Shown piece after piece: positions 24,301 to 36,300 of a DNA stretch of 64,000 nt (position 1 is its first letter; every line of letters starts with the position of its first letter). The notes beneath the pieces were generated by a model. It had not been told where the DNA came from. It saw only the letters and a program-made list of their open reading frames with translations, and did no database searches. Source of the stretch: Batrachochytrium dendrobatidis JAM81. Taxonomy: Eukaryota > Chytridiomycota > Chytridiomycetes > Rhizophydiales. The stretch is taken from contig NW_006281099.1 in assembly GCF_000203795.2 (NCBI RefSeq), forward strand, positions 3,188,532-3,252,531, in the 5' to 3' direction. A program made the position numbers and the translations under genes.

Positions 24301-26224
24301 CGTTTACAAAGTCGACAGCTTCTCAGCGTCGCGTTTCATCCCCACTTATTTCTGTTGCTTACCTCGACGATACTCAGCCCCATCACAGTGAAATGTTTTC
24401 AAGTAAAGATGTGTTGGAATCTGAACCAGACATGTTGCAGATATTAAAGGGTGAGCGCACTGATGATGAGGAAATACAATCATGGCTAGAGGAAACCAAT
24501 GGTGTGCATGTTAGTAGCATTCCTCGATCACGAAACGAAATTATATCGGCGTACTCACCTGAACAAGATATATTACCACCCATAATTGTTCCGCCTCTAA
24601 GGGTTCATCAATTAAATACTGACCTGCAACGATTGCGTGCGGATGCCGAAGATATTGATCACCAGAAAGCAGCAATTGAAAAGTCGCCACAAAGTTTCAA
24701 GACAGGTGACACTGCTTATGCAACACAACTGAAGCATCTGCATTACATGCGAATTGGTATCGAAGAAGAGATGCGTAGATTGGTTACAGAAAAGCGGGCT
24801 TTAGAAATGGATGAGCTGGAAAATGTGATTATTCCAGTAAGATCAATCATTTTCAAAGGATTCAATTGTACTGGTCATATTTTAGTATTTCTCTTGGCCA
24901 CAGTTATTTATCCATTTTTAATTTTATGTAAATATATTGTAGGATGGCACTGTAATATCAATCGGAGAGTCGTATTTTTCCAACGAAGATGGAAAAGATT
25001 TTGTGCTTTATCCTGTTCAAGTACAGAGATTAAGCTCACAAGGTATTGCGTTTGGATGGTTTGTAGTAAGACGCTATAGTGAGTTTTTGAGTATGCATCA
25101 GATCCTCAAATCTAAATATCCAGCCATCATCCAACTATACGATATGCCGGGTAAATTACTCAACGGACTCATGAAACCCAGGAGACAATCCTTTGAAACT
25201 CGGCGAGTATCGCTTGAAAAATATTTACAGGTGAATTGCTACTTTTTTGCTTTATCTATGTTTAACTAGCAATCATTATTAATTTATTTAATAGAACCTC
25301 GTGCGCCATATTGAGATCTGTAAGAGTGTTGAATTTCGAAAATTCCTGTGCCATCCAAGCATCTCCAAAATACTGTTTCATCGGGAAGTCGGAGAGCATC
25401 CTGTGAAACGGTCGTTTTTCAAAAACGTTTTCCATACTGTAGATGAAGGACTAGATGCATTTCGTCAAAAACTACGCGCACAACACAATGCACCTACTTT
25501 TATCAATCACCAGCAAGGATCGGGTGGATTATATTCGGAAAGTCAGCAGCACTTATCAGTGCCTTTTAACAGTCAAACGCTTCCCAGATCCAGTATAACA
25601 CCACAATTGATTCATCATCAGCAATCCAATACAAATAACAATCCCATGTCCAGCATGATTCATACTTTATTTGGTCCATCTACTACGTCTTTTGCTACTG
25701 ATCCGTCATCATTGTCACTTCCACTTTCATATCAAGGTGAACAGGTTAATGGAGCCTCATTGGCATCAGCAACCGATGCAATCATTGATGTTTTTATCGA
25801 GATTTTTGAGCTTAAAGAGAAAAACAACTGGCTCAGACGCCAAGCGGTTACTATCTTTTTGCAACAACTGTTTGGCGGTACAGTTGAGCGCCGAGTGAAT
25901 GAGTCTTTGCGATGGATGGTGTGTGAAGACAATTGTGCACTCATGCTATCTAACCTGCTGACGACTTTTTGGCCAGCAGGCGTCTGGGATCCACAGTTTA
26001 CTTTGCGTAGCACAGAAGACAAACGACAATCTAGATTGGATGCACAAGGAAAACTATCGTCACTTTTGCCAGAGTTGCTTGGCGGAATAGTAGGCCGACA
26101 CAATGCCAAACGGGGTGCGTTGCGGTGGTGCGGGTTATTTCAAAACCGGCGACTAAATCAGCATCTTTTGTATACTCTTATGGATGAACTTCTTGTTATT
26201 CTTTTCCCTGAAATTGGCAATTAA
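21317..26224 (+). CDS. MDM1: Mdm1/SNX13-SNX25-type sorting nexin (PXA-RGS-PX-nexin C)
   Basis: ER-anchored sorting nexin of the family that bridges the ER to the vacuole, lysosome or lipid droplets. Four exons: 21317-22246, 22323-24836, 24943-25230, 25295-26224; about 1553 residues, long for the family. Two hydrophobic segments occur within the first 60 residues (LYLVLVLLPILSY and LSVLLAFAVLFALWTVGS). The PXA domain (about 100-310) ends in LIREILVCRIIQPIMEMLSD, then YWNQTF. An RGS-like helical segment follows (EDRDMLGYFAEYMDSVNR). A disordered Ser-rich linker runs from about 590 to 790. The PX domain lies in exon 3 (FVVRRYSEFLSMHQILKSKY). The nexin C domain lies in exon 4 (IIDVFIEIFELKEKNNWLRR to SLRWM). 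The domain order is decisive. Inverted MITE copies E and F flank the gene. Confidence 0.92.
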
Positions 26225-26306
26225 TAGTATAATATTGCCTACTGCTATTGTTTTAACAATGGGTATGAATGTAAATATTAACCGACATTTTACACTGGGC
26301 TTCATT

Positions 26307-26754
26307 TACAACCATATTCACGTAAAATGGAACACCAAAGGTGCCAAAATGCATTAACAGTCAATTTTATGGAATGATTCTCGCTAAATTTACTGGACAT
26401 TGTTTTTTGGACTCGAGTCGAGTGTCTCCTGGGATTGGCATTCATGGTTGCATGTCTCAGAAATGCAATCTGTTTGAACTGGAGCGCAAGCATATTCGAG
26501 TTTAGAATACAGCAAACATGAATTGGATTGACAACAATCAATCTCAATATCTGGCTTGAAACTTGTCAATCATACAATGTATGGCCATGTCAAAAAAGAA
26601 ACAGTTTAATTGTGTCAATGTTGCATGAACGTTGTATCTATTAAATAACCAATTTTTAGTAGGAAAGTACAGCAAATATTACATGTCCAATTAACAAGAC
26701 AGTCACTGCAAGATAAATACAAAAATCATTCATTCCACATAAACATGACTGCAA
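26307..26754. mobile_element. MITE copy F
   Basis: An element of about 448 bp with left end ACCATATTCACGTAAAATGG and a decayed right end (CATTCCACATAAACATGACTG). It carries the block shared in inverse orientation with copy E and the family core CTGTTTGAACTGGAGCGCAA. It begins about 80 bp past the MDM1 stop. Confidence 0.75.
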
Positions 26755-28118
26755 TGTGTGCCTTTCAAAACAGTAGCAATGAAGTTTCAAGGAGTTTAAA
26801 ATATGCACACTTTGACTCTTGGTTCAATAGTAGTTAGTCCATCAAACTCTTACTTTGGCAGAAATATACTACTTATAAGCTCGTATATGTATGCTATCAA
26901 CCAGTGATATAAAAATGCATTTATCATGACTCATTCCATAGTTGCGTTTAAATGTCGATCGCTGTTCAGAGATCAAGTGCAGGCCATTACTATGCTAAAC
27001 TCGAACATTAAAAACAGTTTTAGTTGTTATTTCCATCAGTCATTTGTTCTTCTATTTGATAGATGGCGTAAAGCATAGTCATTGCTCAAACCAACAAACT
27101 ACACAAGGTGAACTAGGTTGAATGTCAATTCAACCAACAAATTGGTTTGATAAAACCAAATTTGTGGATTTTTCAAGATCAAAAGATCCACCCATATATT
27201 ATATACTATAGTAATATTGCATCATCTCAATGTCATGTGATTTGTAGTGTGGAATCAACCCTCTCGCCGACTATCCCAACAAATACATCCATACTAGTCT
27301 GAAAATTAAGCTTGGGTCAAAATAATCCACTGGGAAATGACTGCTAAACTCTAAAAATAGACCATCCATCAGATCAAAAACTATGTGAAACAATACATCT
27401 GTTTTGAATATCATGATAAAGCAGGTATGAGGGGTATAAATATCTCGTTATAACAGGCTGGACGCGTCCAATAAATCCACGCCCAATAGATGTTTGTTAT
27501 CATTTATACTAGATTTTATCACAAATCCATATAACAATACAGACCATTCGTTCATATGGCCCAGTTGGAAGCATTGTTTTGTTAAACTTGCAATAAACAC
27601 AAAAGCCATTCCCTTGTATATAACGACTGGATTAACTCCACTCTCACTTTAATAATCCTTTATTTCATTCCGCCCATTACTAGTATTTCAAATAGTAATA
27701 AAGAGCGGTCGAGTTTCCTCTTTCTTTTTACTTACCAAAACCAATCTCGCATACTTGAGTTGCTACTCAGCCTATAAGCCATTAGAGCTGACATCTTTCA
27801 CATTTGTGGCATTTTGTACGTGTTCGTGGTGAGTTCTACTTTGCCATCTTGTATAATACAGTTGAAAGTATTATCAAGCCAAGTCAGTAGTATAGCTGCT
27901 ATATCTCAGATATTCCATTGTTGTTTGCAAGTCAATGGCGATAAACCCCCACTTTTACAAATCTAGAATACACGTAGCATGATTTGGTTTGATAAACCCG
28001 ACCTTTAAAAATAGTTTGTATGCAATTTTAAAGCTAACCAGCATTTCAATCTTTTAATTTTTGTCCTTGATGGTACGCTTATAATTGAATGTACTGTAGA
28101 CTGTAATTTCCTTCTGAA
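26755..28118. other. Gene-free AT-rich stretch with small inverted repeats
   Basis: About 1.36 kb without a credible ORF on either strand. Two perfect or near-perfect hairpins sit side by side at 27116-27135 (GGTTGAAT, 3-nt loop, ATTCAACC) and about 27139-27164 (AAATTGGTTT with loop GATA and AAACCAAATTT). The rest is AT-rich with no MITE end. The right end should contain the FAM72-like promoter. I recognise no RNA gene. Confidence 0.5.
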
Positions 28119-29535
28119 ATGCAGATTAATAACCAGAGTCAGTCGTCTGTTCTTGTGGAGCAAGCTAGGCTTCAGGAATCAAATCTTGCCTATCATCAGG
28201 CATCCCAAGACCATATTCGTCACGCCTCCATTGTGTCCAACAGGTCAATGTCAGCACATGCAACACCATCTCGCTCAATCGCTGGTCACTCACAACATCA
28301 GTACTCGCCGCAAGAAATCACTGCTCTTAGTCGCCACTACCAACGTGCCGTCATGAATGCATCTGCCTATACAAGAAGCTCTGTTTCTCCATATAGAACA
28401 GGACCTGTAAATACAATGCATGACTCAACGACGCGCAGAAATTATACGTTGAACCATGTTTCTAGTAGTAATGCAGCACAGACCCCATTTAATCAAAGTG
28501 CATTCACGTTTAGCCATTCCCATCCTGAATTTCAATATAATCAGCATACTCAAGTATTAAACGTTAGACAGCCACAGCAGAATGTTCAACGCCGTCATAC
28601 TCAAAATCATCAACATGCGCCAACTTTGTCAAGTTCAACCCATTTAAACCCGTATGCACCCCAACCTGCTCCTAATCACGCTCCTCCCGTTGGTCGAAGT
28701 CGCTCCTCTGGCACATCCTCCGCGGCATCTTTTGCAGATACTCATACAAGCCGAGCAATAGCAGAAGATAACACTATGCTATCTACTGTTGGATTTATTC
28801 GATCGGGTCCTGGCACAGTCAACCCTTCAGTTCATCCCCAATTCAGATCCAAAGCGGTCTGTAAACTATTCTGTCGTCACTGTGAATCACTCATGTGTTT
28901 GCGTGGCATGCGTGCTATTTTACTCGGAAATGCTGAAGTTGAATTGTTTTCAACCGATATCCCTCCAAATGGAGTTCAACTTGTTTTTGAAGATTATCTT
29001 ACGCAGAATTGCGCGTAAGTGGACTCAAGGCTGCTTGATATTGACATTTTAAATGATTTGAACCGTGCTGATATGCTATATGTTTCAATTTGATTCACTC
29101 AATAGATGCCGAATTCGCGATGCGGCATGTCTTGGCTGTGGAAACGTAGTTGGATATCACGTTACTCAGCCATGTGAAGGATGTTTGGATGCATGTAATA
29201 ATGGTAAGCCATCACTAGTTTCAATGGACCTGATACGTTGCTTAATAATTTTGGTATGTCGTCATATACTAACCCATTGATTTTAATTTGAAAATTTCAG
29301 GTCATTTTTGGATGTTTTTATCAGAGGGTGTTCAGTATTCTGAGCGATTTGATTCAACAGGTAACCGTTGCTTGGTATTGTCGATACACTTGTCATTTAT
29401 CAGTCTTGTAACTGTTATGGTTTTATTTTCAACGTATTAGGTTCCATGGTGCTGCGCTGGGCTGCACTCCCTGGATCTGAATCTGAACAGGACAAAGGAT
29501 GGCCGGTGACTGTATATGAAGATCACTGTCGCTAG
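28119..29535 (+). CDS. FAM72-like protein with long Gln/Ser/His-rich N-terminus
   Basis: Four exons: 28119-29014, 29106-29203, 29301-29360, 29441-29535; about 382 residues. The last 145 residues match the FAM72 family, a small Cys-rich, probably zinc-binding protein; human FAM72A antagonises the DNA glycosylase UNG2. Matching segments are LFCRHCESLMCLRGMRAILL, LFSTDIPPNGVQLV, CRIRDAACLGCGNVVGYHV, PCEGC then CNNGHFWMFLSEGVQYSERF, and DSTGSMVLRWAALPG. The CxxC pairs and CNNxHFWMF are family hallmarks. Residues 1-240 are low-complexity (Q, S, H, P) and absent from the roughly 150-residue animal proteins, so they are either a fungal extension or a fusion. The long first exon makes the extension likely to be translated. 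Confidence 0.9.
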
Positions 29536-29985
29536 GGTTCAAATACAGTCATTGAGAAAGTGAGATGTCATCTGTCACGTTAAACTTGATATAGAGCGTT
29601 CAAGCATTTTAATCCAGCGAAACTTTTTCAAGCGACATCTTGTGCTAGATCAATAGTAGTTGTAACCGTAATCAAAAAAAGATATTAGAATGATAGGTAA
29701 CCATTGGGCATACTTCTTTGTCCAATGTGTTGGCCAAAATCAGAATTTATTATAAATAAAATTCTGTTGATATTGAAATGGTAATTGAGATTGGCCACCA
29801 AGATATTCAAGGTTGAAATTTACTATTCGAGAGTTTGACCGACAAACCTGTCCAGTGTAGGTTTGATGGAGATTTGACTGCAACTGTTGCAATTGTATTC
29901 AGGAACATATACTGTGTTTCCAAATGCATTACTTTTGCTATATTGACTAACAGATATCCACTACCTTGAGCCCATTTAGTTCATT
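29536..29985. other. Intergenic, no gene seen
   Basis: A 450-bp spacer between the FAM72-like stop and the YL1-C gene. I looked here for upstream exons of the YL1-C gene and found no convincing one. Confidence 0.45.
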
Positions 29986-30490
29986 ATGAAAAAGTATGGC
30001 AGCTTTGTTGATACTGCAACAGTAGTAGGAGGAGCACATGGACATGTAAGCCAGTGCACTCCAGGAACTGGAAGATCAAAGAAATCAAATGGTTAGCTGA
30101 ACATCGATGCAACCTATCTATCCTGTTAGCAACATTGAATCTGATACCATTCATGATAGTTTGTTTTGCTAATCTGATGCTGTCCTCTATTCATTAGCAT
30201 ATATGCCAGCCGCAACAGACGATGTGGCCATCTGTCCTATAACTGGACTTCCAGCAAAATACACCGATCCTCTTACAGGAACTCCATATGCAACACCAGA
30301 AGCATTGGATACGATTCAGCAACTAGCAAACGGAGAATATGGCTGGGCTCCATCTATTAAGGGGTTCATTCACCGATTTGATGAAGTTGCTCCAAAAGAT
30401 GCTCCAGAAGGATGGCTGGATTGCACTGTTGGTAGACCATTCGTTGTGCCTAAACTAGAACCGCCAAAACGGAGCACTGGATTCAGATAA
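29986..30490 (+). CDS. Short YL1 C-terminal-domain protein (Vps72/Swc2-related)
   Basis: Two exons, 29986-30091 and 30198-30490, join in frame (donor GTTAGC) to give about 132 residues. The core CPITGLPAKYTDPLTGTPYA then TPEALDTIQQLANGEYGW is the YL1-C motif found in Vps72/Swc2 (SWR1/SRCAP complex, H2A.Z deposition) and related chromatin subunits. It is preceded by GAHGHVSQCTPGTGRSKKSN and followed by a Pro-rich tail (FVVPKLEPPKRSTGFR). The acidic YL1 N-terminal domain that binds H2A.Z-H2B in full-length Vps72 is not seen here or in the 450 bp upstream. Either this is a YL1-C-only protein or distant 5' exons are missed. It ends convergently with SWI5, 139 bp away. Confidence 0.72.
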
Positions 30491-30629
30491 CTATTACTGC
30501 AATGCACCACAATAATATAAAATCAGCAATTTTGGCATGTTGCAACCTCGATATTGTTTTATTTGAATGTTTTGTGATGTATTGTGAGTATGAAGACATG
30601 AGATTGTCTAATAGAGATCGGAGGTGGAT

Positions 30630-31422
30630 TTAGTCTTCAAAGTCTAAACCAAACTTGACATACATGTCTCTAGTAGTCGTTTGTTCTCGCTCAGCACATT
30701 TACCCAGGAGCATTTGACTAGTTTATATATCATTCGTGCGTGCAGTGCAGAGTGTTAGTTTAAAAAGCAGCGACATTTCAATGTACGAGTTTTACAATAT
30801 ACATGCCCAATATCCTTGATCTCGTTATAGTCATGCAATCGCTTGATATGCTCTTGAATAAACACCTCGATATCAATGTCGGCTCTATAGGTAATTGGTC
30901 ATTCAATTACAAAAATATATATCAAAGCCAGTATCGTGAGTGATGTAGAACATGCAGACATCCAGATTGATCCAGATGGTCTACTTACGGCATCAATGCT
31001 GCTAGATCATCTACTTGTTTCTGCAGTTCCTGCTTTTGTAATCTTAGTTTTAGAATTTCTGGAGATGGTCCATTGGGAACCTTGTTGACTATGCTTTTTG
31101 CCAGTTTGGAGTTGGGAGGAGCTTGTCCAGGATAGTAGCATACTTGAACAGTTTCTGCATCTGAATCGACAGAAATCCTTTTCAGTAGGCTAGCATTCAG
31201 CATCATAAAAATCAGTATGACTTGAATATAAATCAATCGTCTAGATATCGCATGCAATGAACTAGTTGTAGGCACTCACATTCGTCGTGTCCGAACAAGC
31301 TCGGCTAAAACCGTATCCATAGTGCACTGATCATCGCCAAGCAATTCTGCCAGTTCTGCTAGTTCAGCATGTGTAGCTGGCCTACTGTGTCGATTAAAGT
31401 GTCCGAGCAAGAGTTTTTCCAT
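30630..31422 (-). CDS. SWI5: Swi5, Rad51/Dmc1 recombination mediator subunit
   Basis: Small subunit of Swi5-Sfr1 (Sae3-Mei5), which stabilises Rad51 and Dmc1 filaments. Four minus-strand exons: 31422-31280, 31189-30989, 30884-30807, 30717-30630; about 169 residues, longer than the 85-residue fission yeast protein. The family region is the C-terminal coiled coil: LKLRLQKQELQKQVDDLAAL, then FIQEHIKRLHDYNEIKDIGQ and MLLGKCAEREQTTTRDMYVK. The third intron needs a GC donor (GCATGT, complement of 30801-30806). This is the only junction I found that creates KDIGQMLLGK; reading through GC instead gives the tail DIGHVYCKTRTLKCRCF and a stop. The N-terminal 50 residues (HAELAELAELLGDDQCTMDT) form predicted helices I do not recognise. 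An upstream in-frame start at 31506 is possible. Confidence 0.88.
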
Positions 31423-31598
31423 AGTGATTAGAATATAGTATGTTCTAGCAAGATTCAATTTGTCGAGTAAAAATATTTGAATGGGATTATTAACACTATC
31501 TTTCACAACTATAAAACATCTGGATTCACTAAACTGCTATCTTGGGCAATATGTATTCTAACAACTCAAGGCAAACATGCATTTGTTTTATTGCAGTA

Positions 31599-32052
31599 TT
31601 ACAGTCGTATTCACGTAAAATGAAACACTTTGGTATTTACTTTGTAGTAATTGTCTTGGGATGAACAATCGTTGAATCTTTGTTGTTATTGGAAACTGAT
31701 TGCCTTTTCTATAGACTCTGTTGTATTCTAATCTCATATGTTCGCGCTCTAGCCCAACACATCTCAGGAATGCAACTGTTGTTTCCATGCCAATCATACA
31801 ATGCTCATTTCAAATGGTTGGTTTAGAAAAGGGAAAATTGGAGGTTCAAAAGATGTCAATGGTATGGAATGTATTGGAACAGAGATGTGAACATTTGTAT
31901 TTTTGTACAAGAATGGAATGGGCATAAAGATGAGTAAACTAAGAGTTCATAAAACAATGTTGTTCAGTAAGATTGACACCAAACATCAGATGGACCGTTT
32001 ATTATGTATTGACACTTATTTAGTGGTTCATTTTACGTGAATACGGCTGTAA
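31599..32052. mobile_element. MITE copy G, best-preserved ends
   Basis: An element of about 454 bp with the clearest terminal inverted repeats in the window: left CAGTCGTATTCACGTAAAAT and right ATTTTACGTGAATACGGCTG, each flanked by TA. It lies in the spacer between the 5' end of SWI5 and the 3' end of the HAPSTR1-like gene. It contains no transposase ORF. Confidence 0.85.
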
Positions 32053-32120
32053 TAAGAATCCCAATAAACACATTTCAAATATAGCACTAGTTTATCATAT
32101 AGAACAATCTACACCAACGT

Positions 32121-33116
32121 TTAATCATCCGACATGCGCTCATCCCGTCGCAAGCGAAACCGCTTTCCTGCATTGTCGGGGTTGGCATAGTCGTCTGATG
32201 CTACAGACCGTCCAATCACATCAATGTCCCCATCATACCCCCACCTCCTCTTGTGTAAATCAGTCAGACGATTGTCGTAACAGGTATCTGGAAATAAGCT
32301 ACTTGGAAGTGACGGGAGAGATGGTGCAAAAAAAGATACTGATGGTGCATTGATGCTCATGTTGCCTGGTGTGTTGATCGCTGAGGTCTGAGGCAACCAT
32401 GGCTGGTGTATCAGTCGTTGCTGTATATGATGGTGATATGAATGTGGTTGTCTAGATTGTAGATCCAATGATTCTGCATCAGGTGCAGTATTACTGGCCG
32501 AGTCGTGCGTATCTGAAAATGAAGCCCTTTTGTCGTTTCCATCAAACAAGCTGGTGCTAGTGGAATATTCGGGGGTATCTAGCGAAGATGATGTTGATGT
32601 TGCGCAGGGTAGTTGTGACATGGATGGAGTCTGAACGAATGCGGTATTGGAACAAGGTTGATTTGTAGGTGCCAGTGGCTGCATTCCAACAGCAGACTGA
32701 TGCTGTGCCTGGCGAGACTGCATAAACACCATCAAGTCTGCTAGAAAGACGGAATAATTTGGAGGATACTTGGAGGCATGCGATGATAGTTGCTGATGGT
32801 GCAATTGGGTTACAAACTCTGTTAGGTCCTGCAAACACTGATTGTAGCCAGACTCGAATGACCGCTTGTTCTGTGCCAACGCTTCTCGGTAAAACAGTGC
32901 AACTGAATTGGCTGCTGTCTTGAATGTATTCGTTAAACCAGCCTCTCCACCTGTCTGGCAAAAAGATGATGAGCCTATAGTCGTAGGTAGCGGCATGACG
33001 GTCTGACCTCCATCCACTGCAAACCCAGCACCCGACGCAGATATATTGGGTTCGTTCGCTCTAGAACCCTCTGCATTGATGCTCCCTAGTCCAGTGGAAC
33101 CCGAATTTCTATTCAT
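32121..33116 (-). CDS. HAPSTR1/C16orf72-like protein
   Basis: Single-exon minus-strand gene, about 331 residues from the Met at 33116; an upstream Met at 33164 is in frame. The segment NTFKTAANSVALFYREALAQ, followed by NKRSFESGYNQCLQDLTEFV, closely parallels the helical core of human HAPSTR1/C16orf72 (FQNAATAVTNLYKES and HQRSFDIGIQIGYQ). Human HAPSTR1 partners with the ubiquitin ligase HUWE1 in stress responses. The rest is Ser/Gln-rich and disordered, ending in an Arg-rich tail (KRFRLRRDERMSDD) that could act as a nuclear signal, as in the human protein. The match rests on about 40 residues, so homology is likely but function is only inferred. Confidence 0.65.
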   Translation of the reverse strand: MNRNSGSTGLGSINAEGSRANEPNISASGAGFAVDGGQTVMPLPTTIGSSSFCQTGGEAGLTNTFKTAANSVALFYREALAQNKRSFESGYNQCLQDLTEFVTQLHHQQLSSHASKYPPNYSVFLADLMVFMQSRQAQHQSAVGMQPLAPTNQPCSNTAFVQTPSMSQLPCATSTSSSLDTPEYSTSTSLFDGNDKRASFSDTHDSASNTAPDAESLDLQSRQPHSYHHHIQQRLIHQPWLPQTSAINTPGNMSINAPSVSFFAPSLPSLPSSLFPDTCYDNRLTDLHKRRWGYDGDIDVIGRSVASDDYANPDNAGKRFRLRRDERMSDD

Positions 33117-33345
33117 GCTGGTTGTAAAACTGCTCAGAGGGTATGCTATTATAGTAATAACCAAGTATGGGAACGTAGTATTCTACAAGTCAAACTCGAC
33201 TCATTTTTTTGCCTTCAAACCAACCAGAAATTTAATTGAATTCCAATCTCATCACGGGACTTGACCCATTCGTTACATCAGACTGAATGGTCTGGATTTA
33301 TAAATCCAAATGTCATGTATTTTTAAAAAGCATAAATCATTGGTG

Positions 33346-36300
33346 TCACTGACTATTTGCTGACTCTACTGCAACAGTGGATGATAGTATTTGTGATGCA
33401 CGCTTCATTGCTTTGGATCCACTAGCTCCAGATGCAGTCTCGTTCCAGTCTGATGTAGCATTCGTAGATGAAAACACCAGTCCTTCGCCCAATGCTTTTC
33501 CATCCAGCATGGTGTAAGACCGCATGTGATTGACCAGTAGCATATTGCTTTCACGATCACCTTTCAGTTTCCTATGGTATGATGACAAGCGGAATACTTC
33601 TAGCTCGGCTGCAATGGAATAGATGTGGTAAAACTTTTGGAAGTTGATGCGTCTCTTATTATTGTCATCCTTGTTTTCGTCGTCAAACACTTGTGGTGTT
33701 TTGACATGAGTTTGGATCATGTCTTGAATATAAGGAACTAAAGCATCACAGGTTTTCAATCAATTTAGTATAATTTAACAAAAATAGCTGCATCTCTACA
33801 ATCACAAAACTACAGTTTGAAGTACATACGCATAAATGGAACGGCAGGAGGCTCGCGTTGTGTAATTTCATCCGAGTAATTGAAATGACCATTCGCAGGA
33901 TCAGTAAGCCTATCCAACTCCTTGAACAAATCCATGTATCTTGTTGCCAATCCCTAAACGCAAATATGTTTACAATGTATTAATAACACATTCATAAATA
34001 CAACCAGGCATGACAGTTTGACTCTGTTGAACGCATAGAGTGTTTACCTCCCATGCCTGTGTCCACATGAGAACAGCTGGCCGTTTTAATCCATAAATGA
34101 TCGCAAACATCGTGTTATAATTGGACAGTTCTTTGCAAGCCTGGCCATGTAATTTTAAGCGAATTAATTAAACATTGCGACAAGTACCATTGCATCTCTT
34201 TTGAATAACATACCCTAGCTACTTTGATAAATCGTTTGATATAGTTTGTTTTCTTTTTGATATTATCCTCCTTGGCAATTACCGTTGCAGTATAACCAAC
34301 GACCTAGTTTATAAAATAAATAGCGATACAAAAGCATTTAATTCTCACATACATACAAGGTATAGAAATCAGGCACTTACAGTTCTAAACCAGTGACAAA
34401 AGTCCAAAATAGCCTTGAACGGAACATTGAAGCCTCCTCCTTGGATACTTGCCGGTTTGTGGAGAATTTGAAGATACATATCTGGCTTGAGCTGGCGGAA
34501 AAAGAGATGGTCAATCATGGTCAGATTTTGCGAAAAATCGTCAATCTCCCATTCTGCAATCCAAGGTCGTGTATGCTCAAGTACAGATGAACGGATACCA
34601 GAAAACATGGGTATGTATTGGTAGGTATACCATGACAGTCGCTATAAAAGTGATGGTGAAGCGCAGTTAATATTCTTGAATAGGGATTCCATCAAAACCA
34701 GCACAGCCAGTGAGTTTAACTAAAGCGTAATTAAACATACCTGTTCACGAATGGCTTGGGTGAGCTTTTGATTGTTTCCAAAAGAGACTTTGGCAAGATA
34801 ATCTACAAAAAAGTTGAGTTCGGCATAAAGACACTGATTGTTATGAAAATCATGCCAATGATTGCGGATCCAAGTGAGAAGCACTCGGACTGCGCGAATT
34901 TGAATATATTTTCTGTTTTTCCTTAAAAAGGCTTCAGAGCCTGCAAGACGAGTTTCTGATGCATCGGCATTGTACCATCCAATAAGAGACTCCAAAAGCT
35001 CCTGAGGCGGCATAAAAAAGCGATATGAAGCCAAAAAGATTTCTGAAAATGACATATCTTGATCGAGTGGGAAAATAAGACCGTCCATCAAGTCCTTGAC
35101 AGTGCCCAAAACAACAATGTCAAGGTCGCCCTCAGCAATGGCATCATCATACTCAAGACCCGGAATCCGTCCATCTGGAACAATGTCAATCATGCGGACA
35201 GCCATATCTTCTTGAGCGGTCTCGTCTAGAAATAGAATTACAATTAAACTCCATCATATACACTGACAGTCGCGTGAATCTGTTTAGCCACTACTATTTA
35301 GTATTCATAAAATGGTCTTACGTGGTGACAATGCTTTCTCTGGTATATTCCATTGCGGATCCTTTCTCCATACATCATACTCCTTTGCGACCCACATAAG
35401 CCGTTCTACTGGGTTTACTACATCTTCTTTTTTACCAAAAATGTTTTGCAGCTCAACCACACCAGCTACTTGTGCTGCAAGCTATAAATAAAAAGTAGAA
35501 ACTGTATAAGTCTTGAAAAACGACAAGCTATACACCACAAGACATGCTAACACTTTAAAAAGTGGTAAATGCTAGACAAGCTTACTTTGGCATGAGTAGA
35601 CGCAGACACATCGCTCTCTGAATATTTAAATGTATTGATAAGCGATTGTGCACAATTGAAAGATCGTATCAAGCTTTGCAATAATTTCAACTTACCACTG
35701 AGGATATTAATATACCATTCTTTAAATGTTTTTGCATTCAAGGCTGGTTTTGAAGATGTTTGAGATGGAGCAGCCAAAGCAGGAGGAGGCATCGGACCAC
35801 CTGCAGCCATGGTAGACATGCGATTTTTTCTTAAAGCAGTAACATTGAGTGCAGTGAAGCTGTTGGGCATGGTGACTCCAGGTGCAGGAGAAGATGCGGA
35901 CACCGAAGTTGGAAGCCCGGGAGTATCAGTAATTGGACTGCGACGCATAATATCTCCACTCATTCCGACGGTGTTTCCAGTTGGAGCATTTGGGCTACTG
36001 GCACCTGCAGTATCCATCATAGGAGTATTTGTACCTGCACTACCAGAAAGATTTTTAAAGATTTTTTGAAACAAGATGGGCTCATTGCCACTTCCGGATC
36101 GCACCAAGTTTGTGATTTTCTCGCTAATGCTGGATGTCCTACCAAGAACACCCGAATCCGCGAGTGACGATACTGGTCGACCAAGACCACCCATACTTGA
36201 TTTCTGATTAGGTTGTGTCTCTCCCCAAGCTGGTAAGCTTGGCAATGGACCAGAGGGTGCTTCTTCTAGCAAGTCTTTGCTTCGACGCATATTCCGAGCA

